Made by a program: the position numbers and the translations under genes. A model generated the notes under the pieces. It did no database searches. It saw only the letters and a list, made by a program, of their open reading frames with translations, and was not told the DNA's origin. Positions 10,219-18,092 of a DNA stretch of 64,000 nt are shown piece by piece (the first letter of the stretch is position 1; every line of letters starts with the position of its first letter). Origin of the DNA: Sva-07 sp963715285 (GTDB taxonomy: Bacteria > Actinomycetota > Acidimicrobiia > Acidimicrobiales > Ilumatobacteraceae); NCBI GenBank assembly GCA_963715285.1, contig CAVQRU010000017.1, forward strand, positions 124,001 to 188,000. The letters run 5' to 3'.

Positions 10219-10464
10219 TCAGACCGCGATCAGCTCGTGGTGACCGAATCGACGGTCGTCGAGACCCCATCCGGACGGCACCGACAGCCGGGCCGCATGG
10301 CGTTCACACAGGTCGTAGGCGTGCGGATCACGCTCGGCCGACAGGTGGTCGAGCCAGACCTGCGATCGACCGTAGTGGTACGTCAAGGTGACCGCGGCCG
10401 ACTCGGAGCAACCCGTTCGCGAACACAATCTGCCGTGCGCTCCCGATCTGCCCGCAGTGAACAT
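10219..10464 (-). CDS. DUF3499 family small protein
   Basis: 81 aa, function unknown; a small family that is typical of actinobacteria. Recognised by the run CSRTGCSESAAVTLTYHYGR, then the Asp-Leu-Cys-x2-His element YDLCERHAARL and SVPSGWGL. The two Cys of CSRTGC with the Cys and His of LCERH could bind a metal; this is inference. The ATG at 10462-10464 is chosen because it leaves the conserved N-terminal CSRTGC near residue 14 and has TAGCGT 8 nt upstream. It is divergent from ftsH. In other actinobacteria this family sits near DUF5719, phosphomannomutase and adenosylhomocysteinase, as here. Confidence 0.85.
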   Translation of the reverse strand: MFTAGRSGAHGRLCSRTGCSESAAVTLTYHYGRSQVWLDHLSAERDPHAYDLCERHAARLSVPSGWGLDDRRFGHHELIAV

Positions 10465-10472
10465 GGCCCACA

Positions 10473-10478
10473 ACGCTA
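10473..10478 (-). promoter_or_regulatory. -10 box TAGCGT for the DUF3499 gene
   Basis: Minus strand TAGCGT, 8 nt before the ATG. It lies in the 95-bp divergent spacer shared with ftsH. Confidence 0.45.
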
Positions 10479-10546
10479 GATCGGACGAGGCGTCCGCTGG
10501 TGGATACCGGAACCGCGCACGACCTGGCATCGGCCGGGAACACGCG

Positions 10547-10552
10547 TAGCAT
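10547..10552 (+). promoter_or_regulatory. -10 box TAGCAT for ftsH
   Basis: TAGCAT, then 7 nt, then ATG of ftsH; CTGGCA at 10524-10529 could be a -35 with 17-bp spacing. This decides the start at 10560 over an in-frame GTG at 10500. Confidence 0.5.
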
Positions 10553-10559
10553 TGGACGA

Positions 10560-12536
10560 ATGAACAACCTGCCTCCTCCCCCTCCGCCCCCGCCCCCGGG
10601 GCGCGGGCGCGGGCAGCAACGCCCCGACGAACGCGGCACCGATCGCAAGCACAAGGGTTCCGACCTCAAGCCCGACGGCACGCCGGCGGGCAAGGGGCCC
10701 GGGAGCTGGCCCCGATGGACGATCTGGGTCCTGATCGGAGTCCTGGCAGCCGCCTTCCTCGTGCCGAGCCTCTGGCCGAGCAACGACGGTGAGACCCTCG
10801 AGTACTCCGAGTGGCGCACGCAGGTGATCGAAGGCAACATCGCCACCGCCGAGATCAACACCGGCTCCGGCAAGATCACCGGCGAATTCGCCAACGGAGA
10901 CAAGTACAGCACCTCGGGCGGCGGCGAACGCGGGGTGTCCGAAGCCGACGAACAGGTGCTGATCGAGCAGAACGTCCAGTACAAGTTCATCCCGCCGAGC
11001 AACAACTGGCTGCTCGGGGTGCTGTCGATCTTCCTGCCCGTGATGCTGATCATCGGCTTCTTCGTGTGGATGCAGCGGCGCGCGCAGGGCCAGATGGGCG
11101 GCGTGATGTCGATCGGCAAGAGCAAGGCGAAGAGCTACGACCTCGACAAGCCCTCCACCACCTTCGACGACATCGCCGGCTACGCCGGGGTGAAGCAGGA
11201 GATCACCGAGGTCGTCGACTTCCTGCGCATGCCCGAGCGCTTCCGCGAGATCGGCGCCCGGGTCCCCAAGGGCATCCTCCTCGTCGGTCCCCCCGGTACC
11301 GGCAAGACCCTGTTCGCCCGAGCGGTCGCCGGTGAGGCCGGCGTCGGCTTCCTCAGCGTGACCGGCTCGGACTTCATGGAGATGTTCGTCGGCGTCGGCG
11401 CGAGCCGTGTCCGCGACTTGTTCCAGCAGGCCCGCCGCATGGGCAAGGCGATCATCTTCGTCGACGAGATCGACTCGATCGGACGCAAGCGCGGCGCCGG
11501 CCTCGGCGGCGGCCACGACGAGCGGGAGCAGACGCTCAACCAGATGCTGGCCGAGATGGACGGCTTCGAGCCGTCGGAGGGCATCGTGATCATGGCGGCG
11601 ACCAACCGCCCCGACATCCTCGACCCGGCACTGCTGCGGCCGGGACGATTCGACCGTCAGATCGTCGTGCCGTTGCCCGAGTCGAGCGAACGCAAGGCGA
11701 TCCTCGAGGTCCACAGCCGCGACAAGCGCATGAGCCCCGACGTCGACATGGAGACGATGGCCGCGGCCACGCCCGGCATGTCCGGTGCGGATCTCGCCAA
11801 CCTGGTCAACGAGGCGGCCCTGGTCGCCGTGCGTCGGGGTTCGAAGGAGATCGAGCGGATCGACTTCGAGAACGCACGGGATCGCGTGGTGCTCGGAGCG
11901 CAGCGCGAATCGATGATCCTGTCAGCCGAGGAGAAGAAGGCGACCGCGTACCACGAGGGCGGACACGCACTGCTGGCCACCGTGCTCCCGCACGGCGACC
12001 CGCTGCACAAGGTGACGATCCTGCCGCGAGGCATGGCGCTCGGTGTCACCTGGTCGCTGCCCCAGGAGCGTCACACGTACTCCAAGGAGTACTTCGAGGA
12101 CACGATCTGCAAGGCGATGGGTGGACGCGTCGCCGAGATGATCGTGTTCGGCCACCTCAACTCGGGCGCCGCGAACGACCTCGAGCAGGCCACGGGGATC
12201 GCACGTCGCATGGTCCGTGAGTGGGGCATGTCCGAGCGCGTGGGGCCCATGGCGTGGAGCAGCCAGCAGGCGGTCTTCCTGGGCGAAGACCTGATGTCGT
12301 CGCAGCGTGAGTATTCCGACGACACCGCGAAGCTGCTCGACGAGGAGATCTCGCGGATCCTCACCTCGCAGGAGAGCAGGGCCCGTGAGATCCTGTCGCG
12401 GCACCGTCGAGGCCTGCAGCTGATCGCCGAGGCCCTGCTCGAGCGCGAGACGATCGACGGCCCGGACGTCGCCAAGCTCATCCAGCAGGGAATGGCCGAG
12501 TCAGGCCAGCCCGCCGAGGACATCATCGCCCACTGA
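10560..12536 (+). CDS. ftsH: ATP-dependent zinc metalloprotease FtsH
   Basis: Membrane-anchored AAA+ protease (658 aa) that extracts and degrades membrane and short-lived cytosolic proteins as a hexamer. Order: cytosolic N-tail with nine consecutive prolines (residues 5-13) and many basic residues; TM1 near 60-77 (WTIWVLIGVLAAAFLVPSLW); extracytoplasmic loop; TM2 near 155-175; AAA domain with Walker A GPPGTGKT, Walker B IIFVDEID, and SRH RPDILDPALLRPGRFDR; zinc site HEGGH. The second spans and pore motif (GASRVRDLF region) are intact. Length is close to the family norm. The start is fixed by a TAGCAT -10 box 7 nt upstream, implying leaderless translation straight into a polyproline run. Confidence 0.98.
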   Translation: MNNLPPPPPPPPPGRGRGQQRPDERGTDRKHKGSDLKPDGTPAGKGPGSWPRWTIWVLIGVLAAAFLVPSLWPSNDGETLEYSEWRTQVIEGNIATAEINTGSGKITGEFANGDKYSTSGGGERGVSEADEQVLIEQNVQYKFIPPSNNWLLGVLSIFLPVMLIIGFFVWMQRRAQGQMGGVMSIGKSKAKSYDLDKPSTTFDDIAGYAGVKQEITEVVDFLRMPERFREIGARVPKGILLVGPPGTGKTLFARAVAGEAGVGFLSVTGSDFMEMFVGVGASRVRDLFQQARRMGKAIIFVDEIDSIGRKRGAGLGGGHDEREQTLNQMLAEMDGFEPSEGIVIMAATNRPDILDPALLRPGRFDRQIVVPLPESSERKAILEVHSRDKRMSPDVDMETMAAATPGMSGADLANLVNEAALVAVRRGSKEIERIDFENARDRVVLGAQRESMILSAEEKKATAYHEGGHALLATVLPHGDPLHKVTILPRGMALGVTWSLPQERHTYSKEYFEDTICKAMGGRVAEMIVFGHLNSGAANDLEQATGIARRMVREWGMSERVGPMAWSSQQAVFLGEDLMSSQREYSDDTAKLLDEEISRILTSQESRAREILSRHRRGLQLIAEALLERETIDGPDVAKLIQQGMAESGQPAEDIIAH

Positions 12537-12553
12537 ACCGCGCTCCCGTCGGG

Positions 12554-13018
12554 TCATCCGGCGGTGTCGGTTCGCTGGCACGAGCCGCCACCCGGCGTCG
12601 AGCCGGGCTCGCGAGCCTCGGCAACGGCTGCCCACAGGTCGGTGGCGGTCATCGGCCCGAGAAAGGTGGCCACCGCGACACCGTTGGCGTCGGCCACCAC
12701 GGTGGTCGGCACGGCGTCGATCGAGTACCGCTCGTGCAGGTCCCGACCGGTGGAGTACTCGACGTCGACCACGGCGACGTCGTCACTGTCGAGGACGCGG
12801 GCCTTGTCGAGCACGCTGCGACACACCGAGCAGGTCGCCGACGTGAACACGGCGACCAGCCAGGGCGTGTCAGGACGGTCGAAGTCCTGACGATCGAGCT
12901 GCGTCGGTGTCGTGTAGCGACGCTGGGTCGGGGCGTCGGGAGTCCGGCGTCGACGGGCCACGACCGCCACCACGGCCACGACCGCCACGATCACCAGCGC
13001 GACGAGCACACGTTCCAC
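12554..13018 (-). CDS. Membrane-anchored thioredoxin-like protein
   Basis: 154 aa with an N-terminal membrane anchor (VLVALVIVAVVAVVAVVA followed by RRRR, so the orientation would place the domain on the cytoplasmic side by the positive-inside rule) and a thioredoxin fold. The redox motif is TCSVCRS, i.e. CxxC without the usual Trp-Cys-Gly-Pro, and the cis-Pro loop IDAVPTTVV is present. It likely acts as a thiol oxidoreductase with unknown partners. The gene is convergent with ftsH (17-bp gap) and 21 bp downstream of the DUF5719 gene in the same direction. TAGCCT 8 nt before the GTG suggests its own leaderless promoter. Confidence 0.85.
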   Translation of the reverse strand: MERVLVALVIVAVVAVVAVVARRRRTPDAPTQRRYTTPTQLDRQDFDRPDTPWLVAVFTSATCSVCRSVLDKARVLDSDDVAVVDVEYSTGRDLHERYSIDAVPTTVVADANGVAVATFLGPMTATDLWAAVAEAREPGSTPGGGSCQRTDTAG

Positions 13019-13026
13019 GGCGTGCG

Positions 13027-13032
13027 AGGCTA
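13027..13032 (-). promoter_or_regulatory. -10 box TAGCCT for the thioredoxin-like gene
   Basis: Minus strand TAGCCT, 8 nt before GTG, in the 21-bp gap after the DUF5719 gene. Confidence 0.45.
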
Positions 13033-13039
13033 CCGAGGC

Positions 13040-14497
13040 TCAGCGAGGCGCGAAGGGCAGTGCCCACGAGCCGGATCGGCCCTCGCGCCCCGATCCACGC
13101 GACAGCGACCGTTCGAGGAAGACGCGGGTCGACGAGTCGACGATCAGTTCGCGGTTCAGCACGTCGGGGTCGACGAGGTCGATCGTGAGGACACCACCAG
13201 GAGCGATCGGGATGTCGGTCAGACTCGGCACCGGAGTGGGTCCGGCCGGCCCGACCGCCTGCACGGTGATCGTTCCCTCGACGTTGTCGACGTTGTAGAC
13301 CACGAGCGCTGCCGGTGTCGGTTCGGCAGGCCCGATGCCGAGGTGCCACCGCGACGCCACGTAGCCGTCCTCGCGAGGTGGCGCTCCCATCACCACCGAC
13401 GTCGACACCGAATCGCCTGCCGGCCGCGTGATGATCCGCTCCACGACCACCGACGGCTGGGCGAGGGTGGAGAACACCGATGCATGGCGTCCCTCGGGCA
13501 GCGGAGCATCCCCGGCCGCCTCCGCCGGGTCGAAGATGACGACCTGATTGGCCGGAACGTCGATCGGTGGCGAATCACCGTACGTCGAGTCGAGCGGGAG
13601 GCCGAGGAACACGGCGTCGACCTGCACGTCGGTGTCGGTCGGGTTGTAGATCGCGAACGTCTCGGTGACGCCGTCGGCGACCTCGCCGTCGGCGAACCAG
13701 AACTGGTCACGCAGTGCCGGCGCAGCGAGCGTGACGCCGTAGCCGAGACGTCCACCACCCAGGTAGTGCTGAGCCCGGGCGGCGACGAGGCGGCCACGCT
13801 GGGCCTCGACCGCGACAGCGATCACCGGTTCGTCGCGGGCGCCGAGTTCGGCGATCGGGATCAATCGGACCGACCGGGGCGGCACGGTGAACCCCTGGAA
13901 CGCCGCAGGGGTCGATTCACCGGCGAGGGTGGCGAAGCGGAGGTTGACGCTGGCGGTGTCGTCGTAGGGGTTGGTGAGGATCAGCGTCTCCACACTGCCG
14001 TCGACGGTGAACCCGTCGGCGAAGTACCACTCGGCGGACGTGTCGTTGGCGCACGCCGCCACCGAGTCGCCCGCCGGATGCAGCGCTCGCTGCTCGACGA
14101 ATCCCGACCCACCCTCGATCTCCACGACCACGCTCGCGAACGGTGCGTTGACGAACGCATCGACATCGATGGTGGTGCGCGACCACGGTTCGACCACGAG
14201 CGGCTGCTCGGTTGCGACACCGTCGGGAGTCAGCACGCTGAAACGGCCCACCAGCTGCTCGTCCTCACGATTGGCGACGACGACCTCTCCGCCCACGCCG
14301 TCCTCACCGCTGGCCGGCACACCGGGGCAGAACCAGCTCCCGGTGAGCGCGTCGCTGTCGGTGACCGACGGCATCCAGGCCCCGGCCGGCGCGGTGAAGA
14401 ACGCGTCCGGCTGCACGACGTCGTCACGGCCGACCGCGACGATGCCGGCCAGGCTCGCCGACACCACGACCACGGCGGGAATCGCCCGCCGGATCAC
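13040..14497 (-). CDS. DUF5719 family exported protein
   Basis: 485 aa, unknown function. N-terminal hydrophobic segment (AIPAVVVVSASLAGIVAV) after RR gives a signal anchor; the rest is extracytoplasmic and beta-rich. Typical features are seen: WFCPG near residue 55, the pair TSAEWYFADGFT and RDQFWFADGEV, and repeated LTNPY/IYNPTD turns, which look like duplicated immunoglobulin-like modules. It overlaps the upstream GT2 gene by 4 bp (ATGA), so it is almost surely translated with it; this GT2-DUF5719 pair is common in actinobacteria. A role in assembling or holding an envelope glycan is inference from that pairing. Confidence 0.85.
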   Translation of the reverse strand: MIRRAIPAVVVVSASLAGIVAVGRDDVVQPDAFFTAPAGAWMPSVTDSDALTGSWFCPGVPASGEDGVGGEVVVANREDEQLVGRFSVLTPDGVATEQPLVVEPWSRTTIDVDAFVNAPFASVVVEIEGGSGFVEQRALHPAGDSVAACANDTSAEWYFADGFTVDGSVETLILTNPYDDTASVNLRFATLAGESTPAAFQGFTVPPRSVRLIPIAELGARDEPVIAVAVEAQRGRLVAARAQHYLGGGRLGYGVTLAAPALRDQFWFADGEVADGVTETFAIYNPTDTDVQVDAVFLGLPLDSTYGDSPPIDVPANQVVIFDPAEAAGDAPLPEGRHASVFSTLAQPSVVVERIITRPAGDSVSTSVVMGAPPREDGYVASRWHLGIGPAEPTPAALVVYNVDNVEGTITVQAVGPAGPTPVPSLTDIPIAPGGVLTIDLVDPDVLNRELIVDSSTRVFLERSLSRGSGREGRSGSWALPFAPR

Positions 14498-17400
14498 GAG
14501 CCGACCTCGTTCGGATCGACGAGCCGGTGATCGTGAGCGTCACCGTCTCCGTGAGCGTCACCGTCTCCGTGATCGACCCCGTCACCGTCACCGGCGTGGA
14601 GCGGATCGACTGGCCGCTCTGCGGTGAGGTCGATGAGCGTCTCGTCGCTCGTCGCGAGACCGGCACGCCTCGACACCGGGAGCTGGATCCTCGACACGAC
14701 CACGAGCGCCACGATCCAGAACAGCGATTGCAGCACCACGAGGAGCAGGCGGGACACGGGCGAGTCGTAGCGGAGCCGGGCGGTGCCGGCGGCCGTCACG
14801 TCGAACGCCGTGGTCTCGCCGAAGGCGCGCCGAGCGGCGATCGGTTCCCCGTCGACCGCCAACGACCAGTTGTCGTCGAACGGCACGGCGAGATGGACGA
14901 CGCCGGGGGTCACCTCGTCGACGAACGTGTCGAACTGGTCGAGGCCGGGGAACAACGCGACCGGGTCGCCGAGGTCGGAGCGCACCAACACGTCGGAGCC
15001 CGCAGCGGACGTCGCTTCGGCCGCCGCGCCCTCGAGCAGCGCCGCCGTCGGGAGCCACGCCCGGTTCTCGAACACCTCGATGGTCGGCAGGCGCGGCTCG
15101 CGTGCGACGAGATCGAGCTGATCCTCCAGCGACGGCACCAATCCGACGGGAAGCGGGAGCGGGTCGTTCACCGTCGACACGATGCCGTCGAACTCCGGCA
15201 CGACGATGTAGCGGATACCGAGCGGCGAGAGCAGCCTGCCGGCGCGCAGCGTGGACGACGCCGCCATCTCGTCGAGCGCCGTCGTGACGAGGTCGGCGGC
15301 GCTGTTCGGCGGCGGCGCCCAACGATCGCGGGCGTCGAGGGGATCATCGCCGATGATCGCCCACGACACGCCGTCGCGGTACTCGGTCGACGGGACCGGG
15401 AGCACGCGGGCATCGCCGATCAGCAGCACGTTGTAGCCGCCGGAGGCGTCAGGGACGGGCAAGGACGCATCGACGAGGCGGGCCAGCGGGGTCGAGGGCG
15501 TCTGGAACGACCCGTCGGCGAGCGCGGCGACCCCGGGGACGATGCCGACGACGACGGCGACACTGGCGAGGATGCCCAGCGGCTGTTTCCACCCGAACGA
15601 CGCATCGCGGACGTCGAGATCGAACGCTGCGAGGGCCGCCGCGGCGGCGATCGCCGTGCCGAGCGCAACCGGCACGAGCAGCACGCCGGCCTGCGGAGCC
15701 GCGAACGGCAGGTCGCCGCGATCACCGAGAACGGCCAGGCCGCCGAAGACGACGACGAGCAGACCGGCACGAACGGCCCAGGTGAGGCGCCATGCACGCG
15801 CCATCAGCAGCGCCGCGATGACCGGCAGGTACAGCGCCAACGAGAGCGCTGCGAAGTCGGTCCGGCCGATCTCGAACGACGCCAACGGCACCAGCCCGAG
15901 GCCCGCCTCGCCGACCGGGGATGCGCCGACCAGGTCCTCCCAGGACCAGGTGAAGAGCCACGGCAGGTTCAGGGCAGCGGCGACAGCCGTTGCAGCCAGG
16001 CCCGTGACGAAGAACCACATCGCCGTCATCGACGACGCCCTGGCGAGCAGGGTGCCGAGCGCGAGCACCGCCCCCAACACGACCGCAAGAGGCAAGCTGA
16101 TCGGGGCGAACGCCGCAGCGATCGCGAGGACGATGCCGAGCACCACGATCCGACGCACCCGCTCGAGCACGGTGAGATCGACCAACCCATCGGCCACGTC
16201 GAGGTCGGCGACGCGTGGGTCGGCGGTCGCCAGCCCGGCGGCGCGCCCCGACAGGTGCACGAACCAGGGGACGAATGCATACACCACGAGGACGGTCAGG
16301 CGCCCCGACGACATCGATCCGCTCACGAGTGGCGTCGCGGCGTACACCAGCAGCGCAGCCACTTGCGCCCTGGTCGACGGGAACACGGTCGCCAGCTTCC
16401 ACGCGCCGGCAGCACCGACGACGACCGACCCCAGGACGAACAGGGTCTGCAACATGCCCATGCGGAACAACGTCAGGACGGAGAGACCCGACAGCGTGGC
16501 CCAGCCGGTCGGGTTCGCCGAGGTGGCACCCGCACCGTCGGGATTCCATCCGGACATGTACGTGTCGAGCAAGAGCCGCGGACTCGACGGGAACGGGAGG
16601 AATTCACCGACCGGGGGGATTCCACCCTCGAAGAACGAGCGGGCACCGATGACCACGCCGACGATGACGGCGATCCAGGCGAGGACCGGTGCCGTCGTGC
16701 TCTGCCGCCAGCGACGGACCTGGGTACCGGACCCGACGTAGGTCGCCGTCTCCCGGCTGCGCAGATAGGAGTTGAGACGTGCGCTTCCCCGTTCCTGGAG
16801 GCTGTAGACCTCGCGCTCGGGGACCAGCCGGCACGGCTTGACCTCCCGACGACGCGCCAGCAGCGCCGGCGTGCGTGGCACGAGACCGATCAGTGCGCCC
16901 AGCGATGCCCACGCCTGTCCGAACCGGCCCGTGAACAGGCCGACGACCAGCTCGGCGAGCGTCAGCATCACCATCTCGAACGACCGCAGCGGCAGCCGAG
17001 CTGCGCCGGTCAGCGTGGCGACCGACCGCATGCGGTGGCGCGCCTGCAACCGACCGTGGCGGAGGTCGGGACGACGCTCCGCGAGACGAGCCCGGTGACG
17101 CACACGGGCCGACGGCGCGACGACCACGCGAGCTCCGCTGTGGTGGACGCGCCAGCAGAACTCGACATCCTCGCCGTGGAAGTCGATCGCCGGATCGAAC
17201 CCTCCGAGCGTGCGGAACAGATCGGCCCTGACCAGGAAGCACGCCGACGGCAGGACGAAGACGTCGCGCACGCCGTCGTGTTGCTCCTGATCGGCCTCAC
17301 CGGGCTCGACCACCGGATCGATCTCACCGAAGCGATCCATCCCGAGCCCGACGACCTGGAGCACGGCCGGATCGTCCCAGTCGACGTACTTCGGACCGAC

Positions 17401-17766
17401 GGCGCCGGCATTCGACCGGTAGAGCTCCTCGACCATCAGCCGAAGCGCATCCGGATCCGGGGCGATGTCGTCGTGACAGATCAGGAACATCCCGTTGTCG
17501 CCTTCGACCAGCCGCAGGACCTCGTTCGCCGTCGCTGCGAAGCCGGCATTGGTCCCGAGCGTTCGGACGAAGGCCTCCGGCAGCCACTGGTGGATCCGCT
17601 CCTCGAGCCCCGGATCCGGTTCCTCTCCGGTGACGAGGAACAGCGTGCGGAGATTGGGGTAGTCCTGGGAGACGAGCGCGGCGAGGCTGGTGTCGAACCA
17701 TGGCCCTGGATCGTGGACGACGACGACCGCGACGACAGGCGGGGCTTGTTGGGTCTCCGGTTCCAC
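14494..17766 (-). CDS. Giant GT2 glycosyltransferase-membrane fusion protein
   Basis: 1090 aa. The N-terminal 250 residues are a GT-A family 2 domain: VVVVHDPGPWFDTSLAAL, nucleotide-binding FLICHDDIAPD (DxD-like), AVGPKY, and acceptor region GGFDPAIDFHGEDVEFCWR (the ED-W pattern). Then a long stretch of about a dozen membrane spans and a C-terminal extracytoplasmic domain with one more span. It probably builds or extends a polyprenyl- or wall-linked glycan; the sugar is not predictable. The C-terminus is an unusual Asp/Gly/His-rich tail with tandem GDGDAH units. GTG start; TAGCCT 9 nt upstream. It heads an operon with DUF5719. Confidence 0.9.
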   Translation of the reverse strand: MEPETQQAPPVVAVVVVHDPGPWFDTSLAALVSQDYPNLRTLFLVTGEEPDPGLEERIHQWLPEAFVRTLGTNAGFAATANEVLRLVEGDNGMFLICHDDIAPDPDALRLMVEELYRSNAGAVGPKYVDWDDPAVLQVVGLGMDRFGEIDPVVEPGEADQEQHDGVRDVFVLPSACFLVRADLFRTLGGFDPAIDFHGEDVEFCWRVHHSGARVVVAPSARVRHRARLAERRPDLRHGRLQARHRMRSVATLTGAARLPLRSFEMVMLTLAELVVGLFTGRFGQAWASLGALIGLVPRTPALLARRREVKPCRLVPEREVYSLQERGSARLNSYLRSRETATYVGSGTQVRRWRQSTTAPVLAWIAVIVGVVIGARSFFEGGIPPVGEFLPFPSSPRLLLDTYMSGWNPDGAGATSANPTGWATLSGLSVLTLFRMGMLQTLFVLGSVVVGAAGAWKLATVFPSTRAQVAALLVYAATPLVSGSMSSGRLTVLVVYAFVPWFVHLSGRAAGLATADPRVADLDVADGLVDLTVLERVRRIVVLGIVLAIAAAFAPISLPLAVVLGAVLALGTLLARASSMTAMWFFVTGLAATAVAAALNLPWLFTWSWEDLVGASPVGEAGLGLVPLASFEIGRTDFAALSLALYLPVIAALLMARAWRLTWAVRAGLLVVVFGGLAVLGDRGDLPFAAPQAGVLLVPVALGTAIAAAAALAAFDLDVRDASFGWKQPLGILASVAVVVGIVPGVAALADGSFQTPSTPLARLVDASLPVPDASGGYNVLLIGDARVLPVPSTEYRDGVSWAIIGDDPLDARDRWAPPPNSAADLVTTALDEMAASSTLRAGRLLSPLGIRYIVVPEFDGIVSTVNDPLPLPVGLVPSLEDQLDLVAREPRLPTIEVFENRAWLPTAALLEGAAAEATSAAGSDVLVRSDLGDPVALFPGLDQFDTFVDEVTPGVVHLAVPFDDNWSLAVDGEPIAARRAFGETTAFDVTAAGTARLRYDSPVSRLLLVVLQSLFWIVALVVVSRIQLPVSRRAGLATSDETLIDLTAERPVDPLHAGDGDGVDHGDGDAHGDGDAHDHRLVDPNEVGS
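14532..14567. repeat. 18-bp tandem repeat in the 3' end of the GT2 gene
   Basis: Two copies of CGTGAGCGTCACCGTCTC with partial copies on both sides. In the protein they encode Asp-Gly-Asp-Ala-His type units of the tail, in frame, so copy-number changes would lengthen the tail without breaking the gene. Confidence 0.7.
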
Positions 17767-17775
17767 GATGGAGCG

Positions 17776-17781
17776 AGGCTA
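17776..17781 (-). promoter_or_regulatory. -10 box TAGCCT for the GT2 gene
   Basis: Minus strand TAGCCT, 9 nt before the GTG, in the 41-bp spacer shared with the divergent small gene. Confidence 0.4.
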
Positions 17782-17795
17782 GCGACACCGATCGG

Positions 17796-17801
17796 TAACC
17801 T
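17796..17801 (+). promoter_or_regulatory. -10 box TAACCT for the 72-aa gene
   Basis: TAACCT, then 6 nt and ATG at 17808. It supports both the start and the reality of this small gene. Confidence 0.45.
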
Positions 17802-17807
17802 TCCGTC

Positions 17808-18026
17808 ATGGCCCTGTGGACCCGTCTCGACCCCACCAACGTCGATCTGACCGACTTCGACGTGGCCGACCTCGTGCGGACCACCGTCGATGCGACGGGG
17901 GCGGTTCGCGACCGCACGGTCGAACTCGCCAAGGATGCGACCTATGTCACCGTCGGGCTGGGGTTGTTGAGCTTCCAGCGCGCGCAGGTCCGCCGACGCG
18001 AGATCGAGCGGGCGCTCCGGCGCTGA
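17808..18026 (+). CDS. Small conserved-looking hypothetical protein (72 aa)
   Basis: I do not recognise a family. The protein starts MALWTRLDPTNVDLTDFDVADLV and has an amphipathic/helical look: an acidic N-terminal third, a central RDRTVELAKDATYVTVGLGLL and a basic C-terminus (RAQVRRREIERALRR). The middle is only weakly hydrophobic, so a true membrane span is doubtful; a coiled or peripheral helix fits better. It is likely a real gene because a TAACCT -10 box lies 6 nt before the ATG, codon use matches its neighbours, and a hairpin follows the stop. It diverges from the GT2 gene and precedes the flippase by 66 bp. Confidence 0.65.
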   Translation: MALWTRLDPTNVDLTDFDVADLVRTTVDATGAVRDRTVELAKDATYVTVGLGLLSFQRAQVRRREIERALRR

Positions 18027-18055
18027 GGGCGGCGACGGGTCCCTCACCGGTGCCT

Positions 18056-18074
18056 CCGGGGAGGATCCCCCCGG
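18056..18074 (+). terminator. Possible GC hairpin between the small gene and the flippase
   Basis: CCGGGG (18056-18061) pairs with CCCCGG (18069-18074) around a 7-nt loop, followed by GGTTATCAT. No clear U-tract; it could end the small transcript. The TATCAT just after it could be the -10 of the flippase gene (9 nt before GTG). Confidence 0.3.
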
Positions 18075-18092
18075 GGTTATCATCGTTTCCTC

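Noticed and set aside
14527..17850. Open frame of 1107 codons on the plus strand
   Set aside because: Antisense to the GT2 gene along its whole length; no recognisable domain.
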